A stretch of 64,000 nucleotides of DNA from assembly GCA_021730985.1 (NCBI GenBank), contig JAKFYI010000001.1, positions 50,515-114,514 on the forward strand. The letters are read 5' to 3'. Shown here piece after piece: positions 37,011 through 47,967 of the stretch. The notes under the pieces were generated by a model, which had not been told where the DNA came from, made no database searches, and saw only the letters and a list, made by a program, of their open reading frames with translations. Made by a program: the position numbers and the translations under genes. Each line of letters starts with the position of its first letter. The stretch's first letter is position 1. This DNA comes from Hyphomicrobiales bacterium (GTDB lineage: Bacteria > Pseudomonadota > Alphaproteobacteria > Rhizobiales > Xanthobacteraceae).

Positions 37011-37649
37011 ATGCCCATCCAGGCCTTTCAGGTGCTTGAAAAGAAAATCGAGAGACGCATTCGTCTCTTCGAGATGAAGAACGGCATCCGTCTCGACGAT
37101 GAGATGCGCTTCATCCGCTCCTGGTTCGAGAAGCCGCTGTCGATCGGCGCGGTCACCCCATCAGGCAAGGTTCTCGCCCGCACCATGGCGAGCTACGTCG
37201 ATCCGTCCGTCCCTGGACCCGTGATCGAGCTTGGACCCGGCACCGGACCTGTGACCGAGGCGCTGGTCGAGCAGGGCGTCGATCCGTCCCGCCTGGTGCT
37301 GCTGGAGTTCAATCCGGAGTTCTGCCGGCTGCTGCGCAACCGCTATCCGGAAGCCACCGTGATCCGCGGCGACGCCTATTCGCTCAGCCGCGTGCTCACC
37401 ACCATGATGAGCGAGCCTGCCGCCGCAGTGGTGTCGGGCCTGCCGCTTGTCACCAAGCCGCTGAAGACGCGGGTGCGCCTCATCCGCGAGGCGTTCCGGC
37501 TGATGCAGCCCGGCGCGCCGTTCGTGCAGTTCACCTACGCCGTGATGCCGCCGATCCCGAAGTCGCTGATGGGCGTGAAGACCGAAGCCTCCGAGCGCAT
37601 CTGGATGAACGTGCCGCCGGCGCGCGTCTGGGTCTATCGCAAGGGCTGA
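37011..37649 (+). CDS. PmtA-like phospholipid N-methyltransferase
   Basis: 212-residue class I SAM methyltransferase resembling rhizobial PmtA, which converts phosphatidylethanolamine to phosphatidylcholine. SAM motif I is IELGPGTGPVTEAL, followed by LVLLEFNPEFCRLL and the post-motif VVSGLPLVTKPL. An N-terminal amphipathic stretch (KKIERRIRLFEMKNG) could bind membranes. Its position between dnaJ and pyrF matches the rhizobial pmtA locus, which supports the assignment. Confidence 0.85.
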   Translation: MPIQAFQVLEKKIERRIRLFEMKNGIRLDDEMRFIRSWFEKPLSIGAVTPSGKVLARTMASYVDPSVPGPVIELGPGTGPVTEALVEQGVDPSRLVLLEFNPEFCRLLRNRYPEATVIRGDAYSLSRVLTTMMSEPAAAVVSGLPLVTKPLKTRVRLIREAFRLMQPGAPFVQFTYAVMPPIPKSLMGVKTEASERIWMNVPPARVWVYRKG

Positions 37650-37700
37650 TGCTTCGCCGCTGGCAGCATCCAGCACTCCGGCGTGCTATGACATGCCACC

Positions 37701-38282
37701 ATGTCGCTCCCCAAGGTTCTGGTCTTTGCAGGCTCGATCCGCACCGGCTCGCACAACGCGAGGCTCGCGGCGCTCGCCACCAAGGAATTGCTGCTCGCGG
37801 GCGCCGACGTCACGCGCATCTCGCTGGTGGACTATCCGCTACCACTCTACGATGGCGATCTCGAATTGAGGTCGGGCCCGCCGGAGAACGCGATCAAGCT
37901 CAAGCGCCTGATCGCCACGCAGCAGGGCGTGTTCATCGCCAGCCCCGAATACAACGCTTCGGTCACGCCGCTGCTCAAGAACACCATCGACTGGGTTTCG
38001 CGCGTGCGCGAGCGCGGCGAGGAGCCGCTTGCCGCCTACAAGAACCGGGTGTTCGCGCTCGGCGGCGCATCGGACGGCGCGCTCGGTGCGATGCGCTCGC
38101 TGATGGCGCTGCGCCAGGTGCTGGAGCTCGGCTGCGGTGCGCTGGTGATCCCCGATCAGATCGCGGTGATGCGGGCGAGCGACGCGTTCGACGAGATGGA
38201 CAACCTCAAGGATGAGCGTGCGGCCAATGCGCTCAGGCGCGTGGCGCAGCGGCTCACCGACATGGCGCGGGAGATGGCGTGA
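37701..38282 (+). CDS. NAD(P)H-dependent FMN reductase family protein
   Basis: 193-residue flavodoxin-like protein. [19 protein letters not shown] is the phosphate-binding loop for FMN, and [22 protein letters not shown] is the family signature, with [16 protein letters not shown] later. Members reduce quinones, azo compounds or chromate; the physiological acceptor is unknown. Its TGA overlaps the pyrF ATG. Confidence 0.9.
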   Translation: MSLPKVLVFAGSIRTGSHNARLAALATKELLLAGADVTRISLVDYPLPLYDGDLELRSGPPENAIKLKRLIATQQGVFIASPEYNASVTPLLKNTIDWVSRVRERGEEPLAAYKNRVFALGGASDGALGAMRSLMALRQVLELGCGALVIPDQIAVMRASDAFDEMDNLKDERAANALRRVAQRLTDMAREMA

Positions 38283-38980
38283 TGGATCCGCGTGACCGGC
38301 TGATCGTGGCGCTGGACCTGCCGTCGGTACAGGCCGCGGAGGCGATGATCGAGAAACTCGGCGATGCGGTGTCGTTCTACAAGATCGGCTACCAGCTTGC
38401 GTTCGCCGGCGGGCTGCCGCTGGCCGATGCCTTGGTCCGCGCCAACAAGCAGGTGTTCGTCGATCTCAAGCTGCACGACATCGGCAACACGGTGGGCAAG
38501 GGCGTCGAGAGCGTGGCGAAGCTCGGAGCGACGTTCCTCACCGTTCACGCCTATCCGCAGACCATGCAAGCTGCGGCCGATGCGCGCGCCGGATCGAAAC
38601 TCAAAATCCTGGCGGTGACGGTGCTCACCTCCTACGACAACGCCGACCTTTCCGCCGCGGGGTACGACTTCAACGTCACCGGTCTGGTGGCCAAACGCGC
38701 CGCGCAGGCGCGCGACATCGGTATCGATGGATTGGTCTGTTCGGCGGAAGAGGCGGCGGCGGTGCGCGCCATCGCCGGCAGCGCGATGGCGCTGGTGACG
38801 CCCGGCATCCGACCGGCCGGCGCCGCGGCTGGCGACCAGAAGCGCGTCATGACGCCGGCCAAGGCCATCGCCGCCGGTGCGGATTATCTGGTGGTCGGGC
38901 GCCCGATCGTGGAAGCTCCGGACCCGAGAGCGGCGGCGCAGGCGATTGTCGCCGAGATCGCGCAAGCGACCGGGCCGTAG
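38282..38980 (+). CDS. pyrF: Orotidine 5'-phosphate decarboxylase PyrF
   Basis: 232-residue TIM-barrel enzyme making UMP from OMP, the last step of pyrimidine synthesis. The catalytic Asp-x-Lys-x-x-Asp motif is [13 protein letters not shown]; the phosphate gripper reads VTPGIRPAG and [12 protein letters not shown] 38282 overlaps the preceding TGA (TGATG), so translation is coupled. A GTG three bases earlier is possible. Confidence 0.97.
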   Translation: MDPRDRLIVALDLPSVQAAEAMIEKLGDAVSFYKIGYQLAFAGGLPLADALVRANKQVFVDLKLHDIGNTVGKGVESVAKLGATFLTVHAYPQTMQAAADARAGSKLKILAVTVLTSYDNADLSAAGYDFNVTGLVAKRAAQARDIGIDGLVCSAEEAAAVRAIAGSAMALVTPGIRPAGAAAGDQKRVMTPAKAIAAGADYLVVGRPIVEAPDPRAAAQAIVAEIAQATGP

Positions 38981-38991
38981 GGAGGGCGCTC

Positions 38992-39624
38992 ATGCCGAAG
39001 GGCTACTGGATTCCGCATCTCGACGTCAGCAATCCCGAAGGCTTCCAGGCCTACCGCGACACCGCGGACGCCTGGCACAAGACCAACGGCTCAGTGCTTC
39101 TCGCGCGCGGCGGCCGCCGCGAACTGGTCGAGGGCAAGCTGCGGGCGCGCAACGTGCTGCGCGAATTCAACTCCTACGATGAGGCGCTGGCGTCCTATCA
39201 CGGCCCGGAATATTCCCGCGCCCATCCGCTGCGCGAGCCGTATTCGGAATGCGATTTCCTTATCGTCGAAGGCTACGACGGCCCGCAACCGCCGCCGATC
39301 GGAACGCCGCCGTCGCCCGCCAAGCTCAAGGGCTATTGGCTCGGCCACGTCGATGTCACCGATGCCGACGGCTACAAGCCCTACACGGTGGCGAACGCCA
39401 TCCCGTTCGGAAAGTTCGGCGCACGCTTCCTGGTGCGCGGCGGCCGTCACCAGGTGATGGAAGGGCGCTCCCGCTCGCGCAACGTGGTGATGGAGTTTCC
39501 GAGCTACGACGCCGCGGTCGCCTGCTACCATTCGGACGACTACCAGGCGGCGGCGGCCATGCGCAAAGGCAAGTGCGAGATCGACTTGGTGATCGTCGAA
39601 GCGTTCGACCCGTCCAAGCCCTGA
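38992..39624 (+). CDS. Tandem DUF1330 protein
   Basis: 210 residues made of two DUF1330 (dimeric alpha-beta barrel) units, about 1-97 and 113-207, joined by a Pro-rich linker (GPQPPPIGTPPSP). Each unit has the pattern KGYW(I/L)xHxDV..., (L/V)xRGGR, EG+xR+RNVxxEF and YHxxxY. DUF1330 proteins are normally about 95 residues and dimerise, so this is an internal duplication mimicking a dimer. It follows pyrF by 11 bp. Function unknown. Confidence 0.9.
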   Translation: MPKGYWIPHLDVSNPEGFQAYRDTADAWHKTNGSVLLARGGRRELVEGKLRARNVLREFNSYDEALASYHGPEYSRAHPLREPYSECDFLIVEGYDGPQPPPIGTPPSPAKLKGYWLGHVDVTDADGYKPYTVANAIPFGKFGARFLVRGGRHQVMEGRSRSRNVVMEFPSYDAAVACYHSDDYQAAAAMRKGKCEIDLVIVEAFDPSKP

Positions 39625-39699
39625 GCCTTGCCGCCGGGGCGGCTCGCCCGGAATGGCGATTGCGTGTATATCCCGCACGTCGATTTCTGGAGCTGACCG

Positions 39700-40509
39700 A
39701 TGTCCGACATGCGGCTTGTGGTGGCTGGCGCCGGCGGGCGCATGGGGCGCACGCTGATCAAGGCGATTGCCGAAACGCCCGGGCTGGCGTTGACCGGCGC
39801 GCTGGAAGGCGCGGACTCGCCGCTGATCGGCCAGGATTCCGGCCAGCTTTCGGGGCTCGGCAACAACGGCATCACGCTCTCGGCTGACGCCAAGGGCACG
39901 ATCGCCAAGGCCGACGGCATCATCGACTTCACCGTGCCGAAGGCGACGCTTGCGTTCGCTTCGCTCGCCGCCGGCAAGGTCCACATCATCGGCACCACCG
40001 GACATTCCGCCGACGATGAGGCGAGGATCAAGGAGGCTTCGAAGGCCGCGACCATCGTCAAGTCCGGCAACATGAGCCTCGGCGTCAACCTGCTCGCGGC
40101 GCTGAGCAAGCGCGTGGCGAAGACGCTCGGCGAGGAGTTCGATATCGAAATCTTCGAGATGCATCACAGCAAGAAGATCGATGCGCCGTCCGGCACCGCG
40201 CTACTGCTCGGCCGCGCGGCGGCGGAAGGCCGCGGCATCGATCTTAGTCAGCGTTCGACCCGGGGCCGCGACGGCGAGACCGGCGCGCGCACCATCGGCA
40301 ACATCGGCTTTGCGTCGCTGCGCGGCGGCAGCGTGGTCGGCGAGCACAGCGTGATCTTCGCAGGTCCCGCCGAACGCATCGAGCTCGTGCATCGCGCCGA
40401 GGACCGCATGATCTTCGCGCGCGGCGCGCTCAAGGCGGCGCTGTGGGCGCGTGGCCAGAAGCCCGGCCTCTATTCGATGATGGACGTGCTCGGTCTGGGC
40501 GACATGTAA
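39700..40509 (+). CDS. dapB: 4-hydroxy-tetrahydrodipicolinate reductase DapB
   Basis: 269-residue reductase of the lysine/diaminopimelate pathway. The N-terminal Rossmann loop is [14 protein letters not shown]; the catalytic segment is [18 protein letters not shown] (His-His and Lys); [19 protein letters not shown] and the C-terminal [11 protein letters not shown] complete the signature. Supplies DAP for peptidoglycan. Confidence 0.98.
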   Translation: MSDMRLVVAGAGGRMGRTLIKAIAETPGLALTGALEGADSPLIGQDSGQLSGLGNNGITLSADAKGTIAKADGIIDFTVPKATLAFASLAAGKVHIIGTTGHSADDEARIKEASKAATIVKSGNMSLGVNLLAALSKRVAKTLGEEFDIEIFEMHHSKKIDAPSGTALLLGRAAAEGRGIDLSQRSTRGRDGETGARTIGNIGFASLRGGSVVGEHSVIFAGPAERIELVHRAEDRMIFARGALKAALWARGQKPGLYSMMDVLGLGDM

Positions 40510-40559
40510 ATCGGAAATTTTTTCCGTGCGTAAAAAATCGCACGTCCAAAAGATTGACG

Positions 40560-40682
40560 ATGGCCGATGACTTTCATGCGCCACGCGTTCGATTAAAACG
40601 CAGCTTCTTCAAGGCGATAGAGGGCGTACCAGCGTTCAAAAGTTGGCGAAACGCCGTTAACAAACGATTTGCGCTTCATTAA
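40560..40682 (+). CDS. Possible small ORF in the low-GC patch
   Basis: 40 codons (MADDFHAPRVRLKRSFFKAI, ending VNKRFALH), basic. No clear ribosome binding site. It could be a remnant; included because it is the only open stretch between dapB and the next gene. Confidence 0.25.
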   Translation: MADDFHAPRVRLKRSFFKAIEGVPAFKSWRNAVNKRFALH

Positions 40683-40742
40683 CCAATTATTTTTATGACT
40701 CAACCAAAATGGCGTTGTTGCTGGATTTTGGGAGCGCCAGTC

Positions 40743-40919
40743 ATGAGTGACGTAAAGGAAATTGCGTCAAAAGATTTGACGTTAGTTGAAAAATCAGAGT
40801 CTGACCGTTGTCCGCAAAACTACCTGCGGATCGGCGGCAAACTGGATCTTGAGTTCGAATATCAACTTCGACCGATGAGGCTCGTCATCAAATGTCTTCG
40901 ACGGATCTTTGGAAATTGA
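40743..40919 (+). CDS. Small hypothetical protein, low-GC patch
   Basis: 58 residues, starting MSDVKEIASKDLTLVEKSES and ending IKCLRRIFGN. No recognisable domain. It overlaps the following HTH gene by 28 bp, suggesting a two-gene unit. Base composition is clearly lower in GC than dapB and gpmI on either side. Confidence 0.5.
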   Translation: MSDVKEIASKDLTLVEKSESDRCPQNYLRIGGKLDLEFEYQLRPMRLVIKCLRRIFGN

Positions 40920-41214
40920 AATTTGTCGAAACACCAGAGGAGTTCGAACTGTGGTGTGCAGCTAAGGGCTACACGAAGGACGATGTAGCTGAGCTGCTCG
41001 GCGTGACCCGTCAGACGATATATAATTGGACGCATAAGCAGCCGTACAAATTGTCCAGCGGTCTGTCGGACGAAGCTAAAAAGGGCTTGATCGCAAAAGA
41101 GAAGGCATATGCTAAGATTCCTAGAATGCTTTCGTTTGCACTTCTAGCAATCGAAACGATGTCACCAGTGAGCGTCTTTGGCGGAAGACGTGTGCGCAGG
41201 AGAAAACTAGTTAG

Positions 41215-41218
<4 letters not shown>
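40892..41218 (+). CDS. Small helix-turn-helix protein
   Basis: 108 residues. The N-terminal half holds an XRE-like helix-turn-helix (TKDDVAELLGVTRQTIYNWTHKQP, about residues 27-50), then LSSGLSDEAKKGLIAKEKAYAKIPRML, a helical tail and a basic end (RRVRRRKLVS). Probably a DNA-binding regulator. It overlaps the convergent gpmI stop by 4 bp, showing a precise insertion into the dapB-gpmI gap. Confidence 0.72.
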
Positions 41219-42738
<1,520 letters not shown>

Positions 42739-42826
42739 CCTTGGCTTTCCTCATCGCGGGTTGATGATGACGCATATGAGGGATCGGCCCGAAGCCGTCA
42801 ATCATCGCGCCCGGCTCAGGGCCGTT

Positions 42827-43021
42827 TCAACTCGCCGGAAAGAAGCGCTGGTGAATGTATTGCCCCGCGACAATCCCGATCAATGCGGCGAGCCCGGCCA
42901 GCAGCATTTGACCGATGGTCGATCCAGCCCAGGCTGGAGCCAAGCCGCCTGCGAGCGCAAAAACCACCACAAACGAAATGAGCAAACTGACCGCCAGGCA
43001 CGCAATACGGCCCTTCGACAT
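42827..43021 (-). CDS. Small membrane protein of unknown function
   Basis: 64 residues with two hydrophobic helices (CLAVSLLISFVVVFALAGG and QMLLAGLAALIGIVAGQYI) joined by a short loop, ending HQRFFPAS. GGGAGGCGAC lies upstream of the ATG. Not recognised. Confidence 0.6.
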   Translation of the reverse strand: MSKGRIACLAVSLLISFVVVFALAGGLAPAWAGSTIGQMLLAGLAALIGIVAGQYIHQRFFPAS

Positions 43022-43096
43022 TGTCGCCTCCCGTTGCTTTGCTTCAACGGCAACAGGATGGCGGAGCGCAGGCCGCCGATCAACATGGCGCGCGGC

Positions 43097-43999
43097 CTAT
43101 GCCACCAGCTTCCCCGCCTCCCAGCCGAGCATGGCGCGCTTGCGGGTGATGCCCCAATGGTAGCCGGTCAACTCGCCCGACCGGCCGATCACGCGGTGGC
43201 AGGGCACCACGAACGAGATCGGGTTCTTGCCGACCGCGGCGCCGACCGCACGCGCCGCCTTCGGCGAGCCGATCGTGCCGGCGATGTTGGAATAGGTGGT
43301 GGCGCGGCCCAGCGGAATGCGCAGCAGCGTCTCCCAGACCCGGACTTCGAAGTCGGTTCCGATCAGCACGACACGGAGCGGCCGGTCCTGCCGCCACTGC
43401 CTGGAATCGAACACGCGCTGCGCCAGCGGCGCGGTTCGTGCCACGTCCTCGACGTACTTGGCTTTCGGCCAGCGCGAGCGCATGTCGGCGAGCGCGGCCT
43501 TGTCGCCGCCCCGGTCGGCGAAGGCGAGGCCCGCGAGCCCCCGCTCGGTTGCCATCACCAGCGCGGTGCCGAACGGCGAGGGGTGATAGCCGAAGGAAAT
43601 GGTCAGGCCCTCGCCGCCGGATTTCCACTCGCCGGGCGACATCGCCTCGTGGGTGACGAACAGGTCGTGCAGCCGCCCCGGCCCGGACAGGCCGACCTCG
43701 TAGGAGGCGTCGAGGATGCTGGCGGAGTTGCGCAGCAGCTCGCGGGCGCCGTCGAGGGTGAGCGCCTGAAGAAACGCCTTGGGCGTGAGCCCGGCCCAGC
43801 GCCGGAACAGATGATGCAGTTCGGCGGAGCTGACGCCGGCGGCTTCGGCGATCTGCTCGACCTCGGGCTGCTGGCGCCAGTTGCCGCGGATATGGGCGAT
43901 GGCTCTACGCACCACATCGTAGTCGGAGGCGGCGGCGGTCAGCGGGCTGAGATCGGTCGCACGGTCGGGCGAGAGCATGGCGGTCTCCATCATGGACAC
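43097..43999 (-). CDS. AraC-type HTH / methylated-DNA-protein-cysteine methyltransferase (Ada-like, lacking the Zn domain)
   Basis: 300 residues. An AraC-type helix-turn-helix region (about 25-125: IAEAAGVSSAELHHLFRRWAG) is fused to an O6-alkylguanine transferase domain with the suicide cysteine Cys267 in VVPCHRVIG and the Arg-finger segment FEVRVWETLLRIPLG. The N-terminal phosphotriester-repair domain (four-Cys zinc site) of E. coli Ada is absent, so it can repair O6-methylguanine but not sense methylphosphotriesters in the usual way. Confidence 0.93.
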   Translation of the reverse strand: MSMMETAMLSPDRATDLSPLTAAASDYDVVRRAIAHIRGNWRQQPEVEQIAEAAGVSSAELHHLFRRWAGLTPKAFLQALTLDGARELLRNSASILDASYEVGLSGPGRLHDLFVTHEAMSPGEWKSGGEGLTISFGYHPSPFGTALVMATERGLAGLAFADRGGDKAALADMRSRWPKAKYVEDVARTAPLAQRVFDSRQWRQDRPLRVVLIGTDFEVRVWETLLRIPLGRATTYSNIAGTIGSPKAARAVGAAVGKNPISFVVPCHRVIGRSGELTGYHWGITRKRAMLGWEAGKLVA

Positions 44000-44049
44000 T
44001 CCATCTAGGCCGCCCCGAACTGCGTTCCCACCCGATTTCTAAACCTATC

Positions 44050-44180
44050 CCGGCCTCATGCTGAGGAGCCGCCGCAGGCGGCGTCTCGAAGCACGAGGCC
44101 GCCCCATCCTTCGAGACGCGCCCATCGCAGCCTGGTGTACGCAGGCTGCGTTTGCTGGGGGGCGCTCCTCAGGATGAGGG
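44050..44180. repeat. Dispersed inverted repeat (CCTCATGCTGAGGAG type)
   Basis: CCTCATGCTGAGGAGC near 44055 and GCTCCTCAGGATGAGG near 44164-44179 are inverted around GCGTCTCGAAGCAC and CATCCTTCGAGACGC. The whole can fold into one long hairpin. It lies between the Ada-like and DUF2244 genes (both minus strand). Confidence 0.75.
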
Positions 44181-44185
44181 CGGAG

Positions 44186-44695
44186 CTAGGCCGTCGTCCG
44201 AGTCGGACCCTGCCTGGCTTGGTTCAGCGCGTCCGACAGCGCCTCCGCGAAGCTTTCCCGCTCCTGCGGCGCCAGGAAATTGGCGACCGCAAACCGCTTG
44301 CCGCGCGACACCAGGAACAGCCGCAGCAGGCCGAAATCGGCGTGGGCCTCGCGGTCGAGCTTGGTCCATTGCGGGTTCAGCGTCCATTCCTGGACTTTGC
44401 CGCGGTGGCTCACCTTGCGCAGCTTCAGTTCGGCGGCGGTGACCGTCACCTCCTCGTAGGCGGCGGCATGGGCGTAGTTCAATTTGAACGCCCAGTAGAG
44501 CAGGGCGACGTCGAGGCCGAAGAAGCCGACCACCGGCCAGGCGCCCGCGATGAAGAACACCAATCCGCCGACGAAGCTGACAAACGACACAAGGCTCATC
44601 AGTACGATGAAGCCGACGCGATCGAGCGAGCGGTTCGGTGTGATGACGGCCGAGAAAATCGTGGGCTCGGCAACCGGGTTGCTGTCCGCACTCAT
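44186..44695 (-). CDS. DUF2244 membrane protein
   Basis: 169 residues. Two adjacent hydrophobic helices (GFIVLMSLVSFVSFVGGLVFF and PVVGFFGLDVALLYWAF) are followed by a cytoplasmic domain with EEVTVTAAELKLRK and LFLVSRGKRFAVANFLAPQERESFA, the DUF2244 pattern. The family is alphaproteobacterial and uncharacterised. It diverges from nth with a 21-bp gap, an arrangement I recall in related genomes. Confidence 0.88.
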   Translation of the reverse strand: MSADSNPVAEPTIFSAVITPNRSLDRVGFIVLMSLVSFVSFVGGLVFFIAGAWPVVGFFGLDVALLYWAFKLNYAHAAAYEEVTVTAAELKLRKVSHRGKVQEWTLNPQWTKLDREAHADFGLLRLFLVSRGKRFAVANFLAPQERESFAEALSDALNQARQGPTRTTA

Positions 44696-44716
44696 GGCGC
44701 CCACTATAACGGAAAC

Positions 44717-45511
44717 ATGGCCCGAAAAACGACCCGAGCGATCCAAGCTGCCAAGAAAGGCAAGGCCGCCAAGGCCAAGCCGAAAAAGGCGCAGCGGAAG
44801 GCCGATGCTAAGGCTCTGCACGGCGGCACGCCGCAATGGAAGCCATCCGAGATCGACGAGGCGTTCCGGCGGTTCGAGGCGGCCAAGCCGGAGCCGAAGG
44901 GCGAGCTGATCCACATCAATCCGTTCACGCTGCTGGTGGCCGTCGTGCTGTCGGCGCAGGCGACCGACGCCGGCGTCAACAAGGCGACGCCCACCCTGTT
45001 CGCGCTGGCCGACACGCCGGAGAAGATGGTCAAGCTGGGCGAGCCCAAGGTGCGCGATCTGGTCAAGACCATCGGGCTCTACCGCAACAAGGCGAAAAAC
45101 GTAGTGGCGCTGTCGGAGAAGCTTATCGCCGAACACGGCGGCGAAGTGCCGAACTCGCGTGAGGCCTTGGAGGCTTTGCCCGGCGTCGGCCGGAAGACCG
45201 CGAACGTGGTGCTCAACATGGCGTTCGGCCAGCCGACCATGGCGGTCGATACCCACGTCTTCCGGATCGGCAACCGCACCGGCCTGGCGCCCGGCAAGGA
45301 TCCGCTGGCGGTCGAGCTCAAGCTGATCGAGGTCATTCCCGAGCGCTACATGATGCACGCGCACCACTGGCTCATTCTGCACGGACGCTACACCTGTCTG
45401 GCGCGCCGGCCGTTGTGCGAGGGCTGCATCATTGCCGACCTGTGCAAGTGGCCGGGCAAGATCGCGCTGGAGGCCGCGAAAGCCGGCTCCAATCCGTCCG
45501 CTCGCGCCTAA
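44717..45511 (+). CDS. nth: Endonuclease III (Nth)
   Basis: 264-residue DNA glycosylase/AP lyase for oxidised pyrimidines. The helix-hairpin-helix ALPGVGRKTANVVLN contains catalytic Lys160; Asp178 is in AVDTHVFR. The [4Fe-4S] cluster uses Cys227, Cys234, Cys237 and Cys243 (C-x6-C-x2-C-x5-C). A basic N-terminal extension of about 35 residues (KKGKAAKAKPKKAQRK) is longer than in E. coli. Confidence 0.97.
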   Translation: MARKTTRAIQAAKKGKAAKAKPKKAQRKADAKALHGGTPQWKPSEIDEAFRRFEAAKPEPKGELIHINPFTLLVAVVLSAQATDAGVNKATPTLFALADTPEKMVKLGEPKVRDLVKTIGLYRNKAKNVVALSEKLIAEHGGEVPNSREALEALPGVGRKTANVVLNMAFGQPTMAVDTHVFRIGNRTGLAPGKDPLAVELKLIEVIPERYMMHAHHWLILHGRYTCLARRPLCEGCIIADLCKWPGKIALEAAKAGSNPSARA

Positions 45512-45521
45512 TCGGGGCTCT

Positions 45522-45914
45522 TCATATTTTTTCGTTTTGTCGTCGTTGTTGATCCTTGCGAACCCAAGCTTGGCGGTCGGCGTCTAGCCTACGTCTTTCG
45601 GCCAAAACATTTTTGACGTGAATCCATTCTTTATAACGGGAAAATTCGCCTGTTCGGTTCGCCCAATCGACATAGTGTTTGTAATCCGGATCGTCCGATT
45701 TTGGATAGCCGTTGCCTTGAATGGCTCCCGCTATGTCCCATCCGATCAGCGCGAGCGGTCTAATGACCAAGCCGAACGCTTTCAACACAATCCAACCGAA
45801 GAGGACGATTGCCAGGATCACCACAACAGCCCAAAGGCCGAAATGCAAAATTGGTATGATCGCGCCCGTGAGTATGAACACTAAGGCGACGATGATCCAA
45901 AAGAGCGTTCCCAT
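45522..45914 (-). CDS. Small membrane protein of unknown function
   Basis: 130 residues: two N-terminal hydrophobic helices (FWIIVALVFILTGAIIPIL and LWAVVVILAIVLFGWIVLKAF), then a soluble, charged tail (YKHYVDWANRTGEFSRYKEW...). Base composition is lower in GC than the flanks, suggesting recent arrival. Convergent with nth, 10-bp gap. Confidence 0.65.
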   Translation of the reverse strand: MGTLFWIIVALVFILTGAIIPILHFGLWAVVVILAIVLFGWIVLKAFGLVIRPLALIGWDIAGAIQGNGYPKSDDPDYKHYVDWANRTGEFSRYKEWIHVKNVLAERRRLDADRQAWVRKDQQRRQNEKI

Positions 45915-46037
45915 TGAATATCCCCGGATCGCTCATCCTACAACGAAAACGCCTGCGCTGTAGCTGGCTTTCGCCGCCGTTTGGGTGTGTTGTCGGATCA
46001 GTGCCAAGAGGCGACACGCCAGCCGACGTAGCGGCAG

Positions 46038-46799
46038 CTACGGATTCCGGATGCGCTCGCGTCCTGCAACGGGCGTGGGCTCGATCAATTCCACTCGCGT
46101 GCCTGACAGCTTCTTGTGCAGATGCACCATCATCGCCATCGCGAACAGCGGCGTCGCAAGGTTGACGATCGGGATCATCACGAACAGCGCGATCGGAACG
46201 CCTGCCATGAACACGCTGGTGCGGTTGGCGCGCCGCATCGCCCTGGCCTCGTCCGGCGAACGGAAGCGCATCGCCGCCAGCAGAAAGTACTCCCGGCTGA
46301 GCAGGTAGGCCGCGGCGACGAACATCAACACCAGGCCAAGGCCGGCGAACAGCAGGAACGGCACCGCGCAAAGATACACCGCGATCGATACCAGCGCCGT
46401 CTTGATGCCTTCGTAGACCGCGCGCCCCAGCGGCAGCTCCTTGCCGGGCAGCTCCGCCGGGTAATACTTGCGCTCGACCTCGCCCGCGATCTCATCGACA
46501 AAGAACGAGCCGGCAAACGCCGTCACCGCCGGCATCAGGAACACCGCCCCGGTCAGGATGCCGAGAGCTGCGGCAAACGACAGCACCCAGACCAGGATGC
46601 TCCAGGCGGTGTGCGGCACGAAGCCGGTCGAGGCCTCGGCCCAGGTCGCGCCGCTGTCCGCCATCCAGGAAAACGCCCGGTGCAGGCCGATGCCAAACAG
46701 CACGACCACCACCAGCGCGAGGCCGATTGACTTGAACAGCACCCGCCGGAACTCCGGCGATGCCATCTGCGCCATCGCCTTGAAGGCCGCTTCGAACAT
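46038..46799 (-). CDS. EI24/CysZ-like membrane protein
   Basis: 253 residues with four to five hydrophobic segments. The N-terminal half (SFAAALGILTGAVFLMPAVTAFAGSFFVDEIAGEVE) and EYFLLAAMRFRSPDEARAMRRANR match the EI24 domain of CysZ-type proteins. CysZ is a sulfate permease in enterics; alphaproteobacterial members are uncharacterised and not linked to cys genes here. Confidence 0.85.
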   Translation of the reverse strand: MFEAAFKAMAQMASPEFRRVLFKSIGLALVVVVLFGIGLHRAFSWMADSGATWAEASTGFVPHTAWSILVWVLSFAAALGILTGAVFLMPAVTAFAGSFFVDEIAGEVERKYYPAELPGKELPLGRAVYEGIKTALVSIAVYLCAVPFLLFAGLGLVLMFVAAAYLLSREYFLLAAMRFRSPDEARAMRRANRTSVFMAGVPIALFVMIPIVNLATPLFAMAMMVHLHKKLSGTRVELIEPTPVAGRERIRNP

Positions 46800-46872
46800 G
46801 GGTTTCTCCGCACAACCGCGCGGAGAAGGTGGGGATTGGATGGTTAGAGGGCAAGGTGCGTCACACCCGCCG

Positions 46873-46960
46873 TTGTCATCGCCCGGCTTGACCGGGCGAT
46901 CCAGCTCCTTGCGGACGTGGGGTGCTTACTGGATGCCCGCTTTCGCGGGCATGACAATGG
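46873..46960. repeat. Dispersed palindromic repeat (CCGGCTTGACCGGG type)
   Basis: GTCATCGCCCGGCTTGACCGGGCGATCCAG then a spacer and CTGGATGCCCGCTTTCGCGGGCATGAC: two adjacent hairpins. Related to 35688-35766 and 54622-54720. Confidence 0.8.
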
Positions 46961-46974
46961 AGTGCGCTGGCGCG

Positions 46975-47772
46975 CTATGCCGCGACCTGAAGCGGCGATG
47001 CATCGGCCGGCGCCGTATCGATCTCGTCCGGCATGTCGGCCCAGCGCATGGCACGGTAGTCGAAGCCATTCTTCACCGTCGGCTTGACCAGTTCGAAGTA
47101 CGGCGAGATGTCGAAGTCGCGCGGCGCGTAGAGCGACGAATGGCGTATTTCCAGGATCTCGCGCCGGGCCGCCTCGCTTTCCAGCCGCGTCATCCTGGGC
47201 AGGATCGGATAGCGCACGTTCTCGAACGCCTGGGCGATCAGCGCCGAGCAGATGATGCGGGTCGGATGTCCGGAGCCGAGCGCCATCATGCGCCGCCGCC
47301 AGCGCCGCGGCACCGGCAACGGGATCAGGTAGCGCATCAGGTCTGTGATGTTCTTGACGTCGTAGTCGAAGCCGATCCGCTCGGCGGCGTAGCTGCACAC
47401 CCGCGCGCAGTCGTCGTCGGTGAGTCCGATCGGGCGGCAGATTCGCGTGTGATGGCGCAGGTACTTCGACAGCGGTGCGCCGACCACGCCTTCGCCGAGG
47501 TTGGCCTCGACCAGCACCAGCGGCTCGCCGTCCGCGCTGGTGCGTTCGCCGATCGGCCCGACATAGAGTGCGGCGTGCGACCAGGTCGATTGCGTGAGGT
47601 ACTTGATGACGCCGGAGATGCGGTTGTTGCCTTCGACCAAGAGCACGTCGCCGGGCTTGAGAGTGGAGCGCAGTGCATCGGGATCGCTAGGCGTGAACGG
47701 CTCGGTGCCGTCCTCCGCGCGCTGCAGATATTGGGCGATGGCGCGGGCGATTCCGCTCAGCATCAAATTCAT
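46975..47772 (-). CDS. YiiX/NlpC-P60-like permuted papain-fold hydrolase
   Basis: 265 residues of the YiiX family (permuted NlpC/P60). Catalytic residues by pattern: His66 in STWSHAALYVG, Glu89 in LVEANLGEGV and Cys175 in RIICSALIAQAF. GDVLLVEGNN at about 41 is the family start. There is no signal peptide, so action on cytoplasmic lipids or conjugates is more likely than on wall peptide. Substrate unknown. Confidence 0.88.
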   Translation of the reverse strand: MNLMLSGIARAIAQYLQRAEDGTEPFTPSDPDALRSTLKPGDVLLVEGNNRISGVIKYLTQSTWSHAALYVGPIGERTSADGEPLVLVEANLGEGVVGAPLSKYLRHHTRICRPIGLTDDDCARVCSYAAERIGFDYDVKNITDLMRYLIPLPVPRRWRRRMMALGSGHPTRIICSALIAQAFENVRYPILPRMTRLESEAARREILEIRHSSLYAPRDFDISPYFELVKPTVKNGFDYRAMRWADMPDEIDTAPADASPLQVAA

Positions 47773-47967
47773 GACACGTTTCCCCGAACCGCGTGCATTC
47801 TTTGTGCAAGCCGCGTTGTTGGCTTTGACTTTAATGGAAACTCATTGCGGTTCGGTTCATAGGCGCGCTTTCGCGGCAACGGCTCGTTAGCCACCTTGGT
47901 TTGCGGGACCCGGCACATTCGGGCAAAGTTGGGTGCGAGGGCGGTGCGGGGCAACCAATTGCAAACC

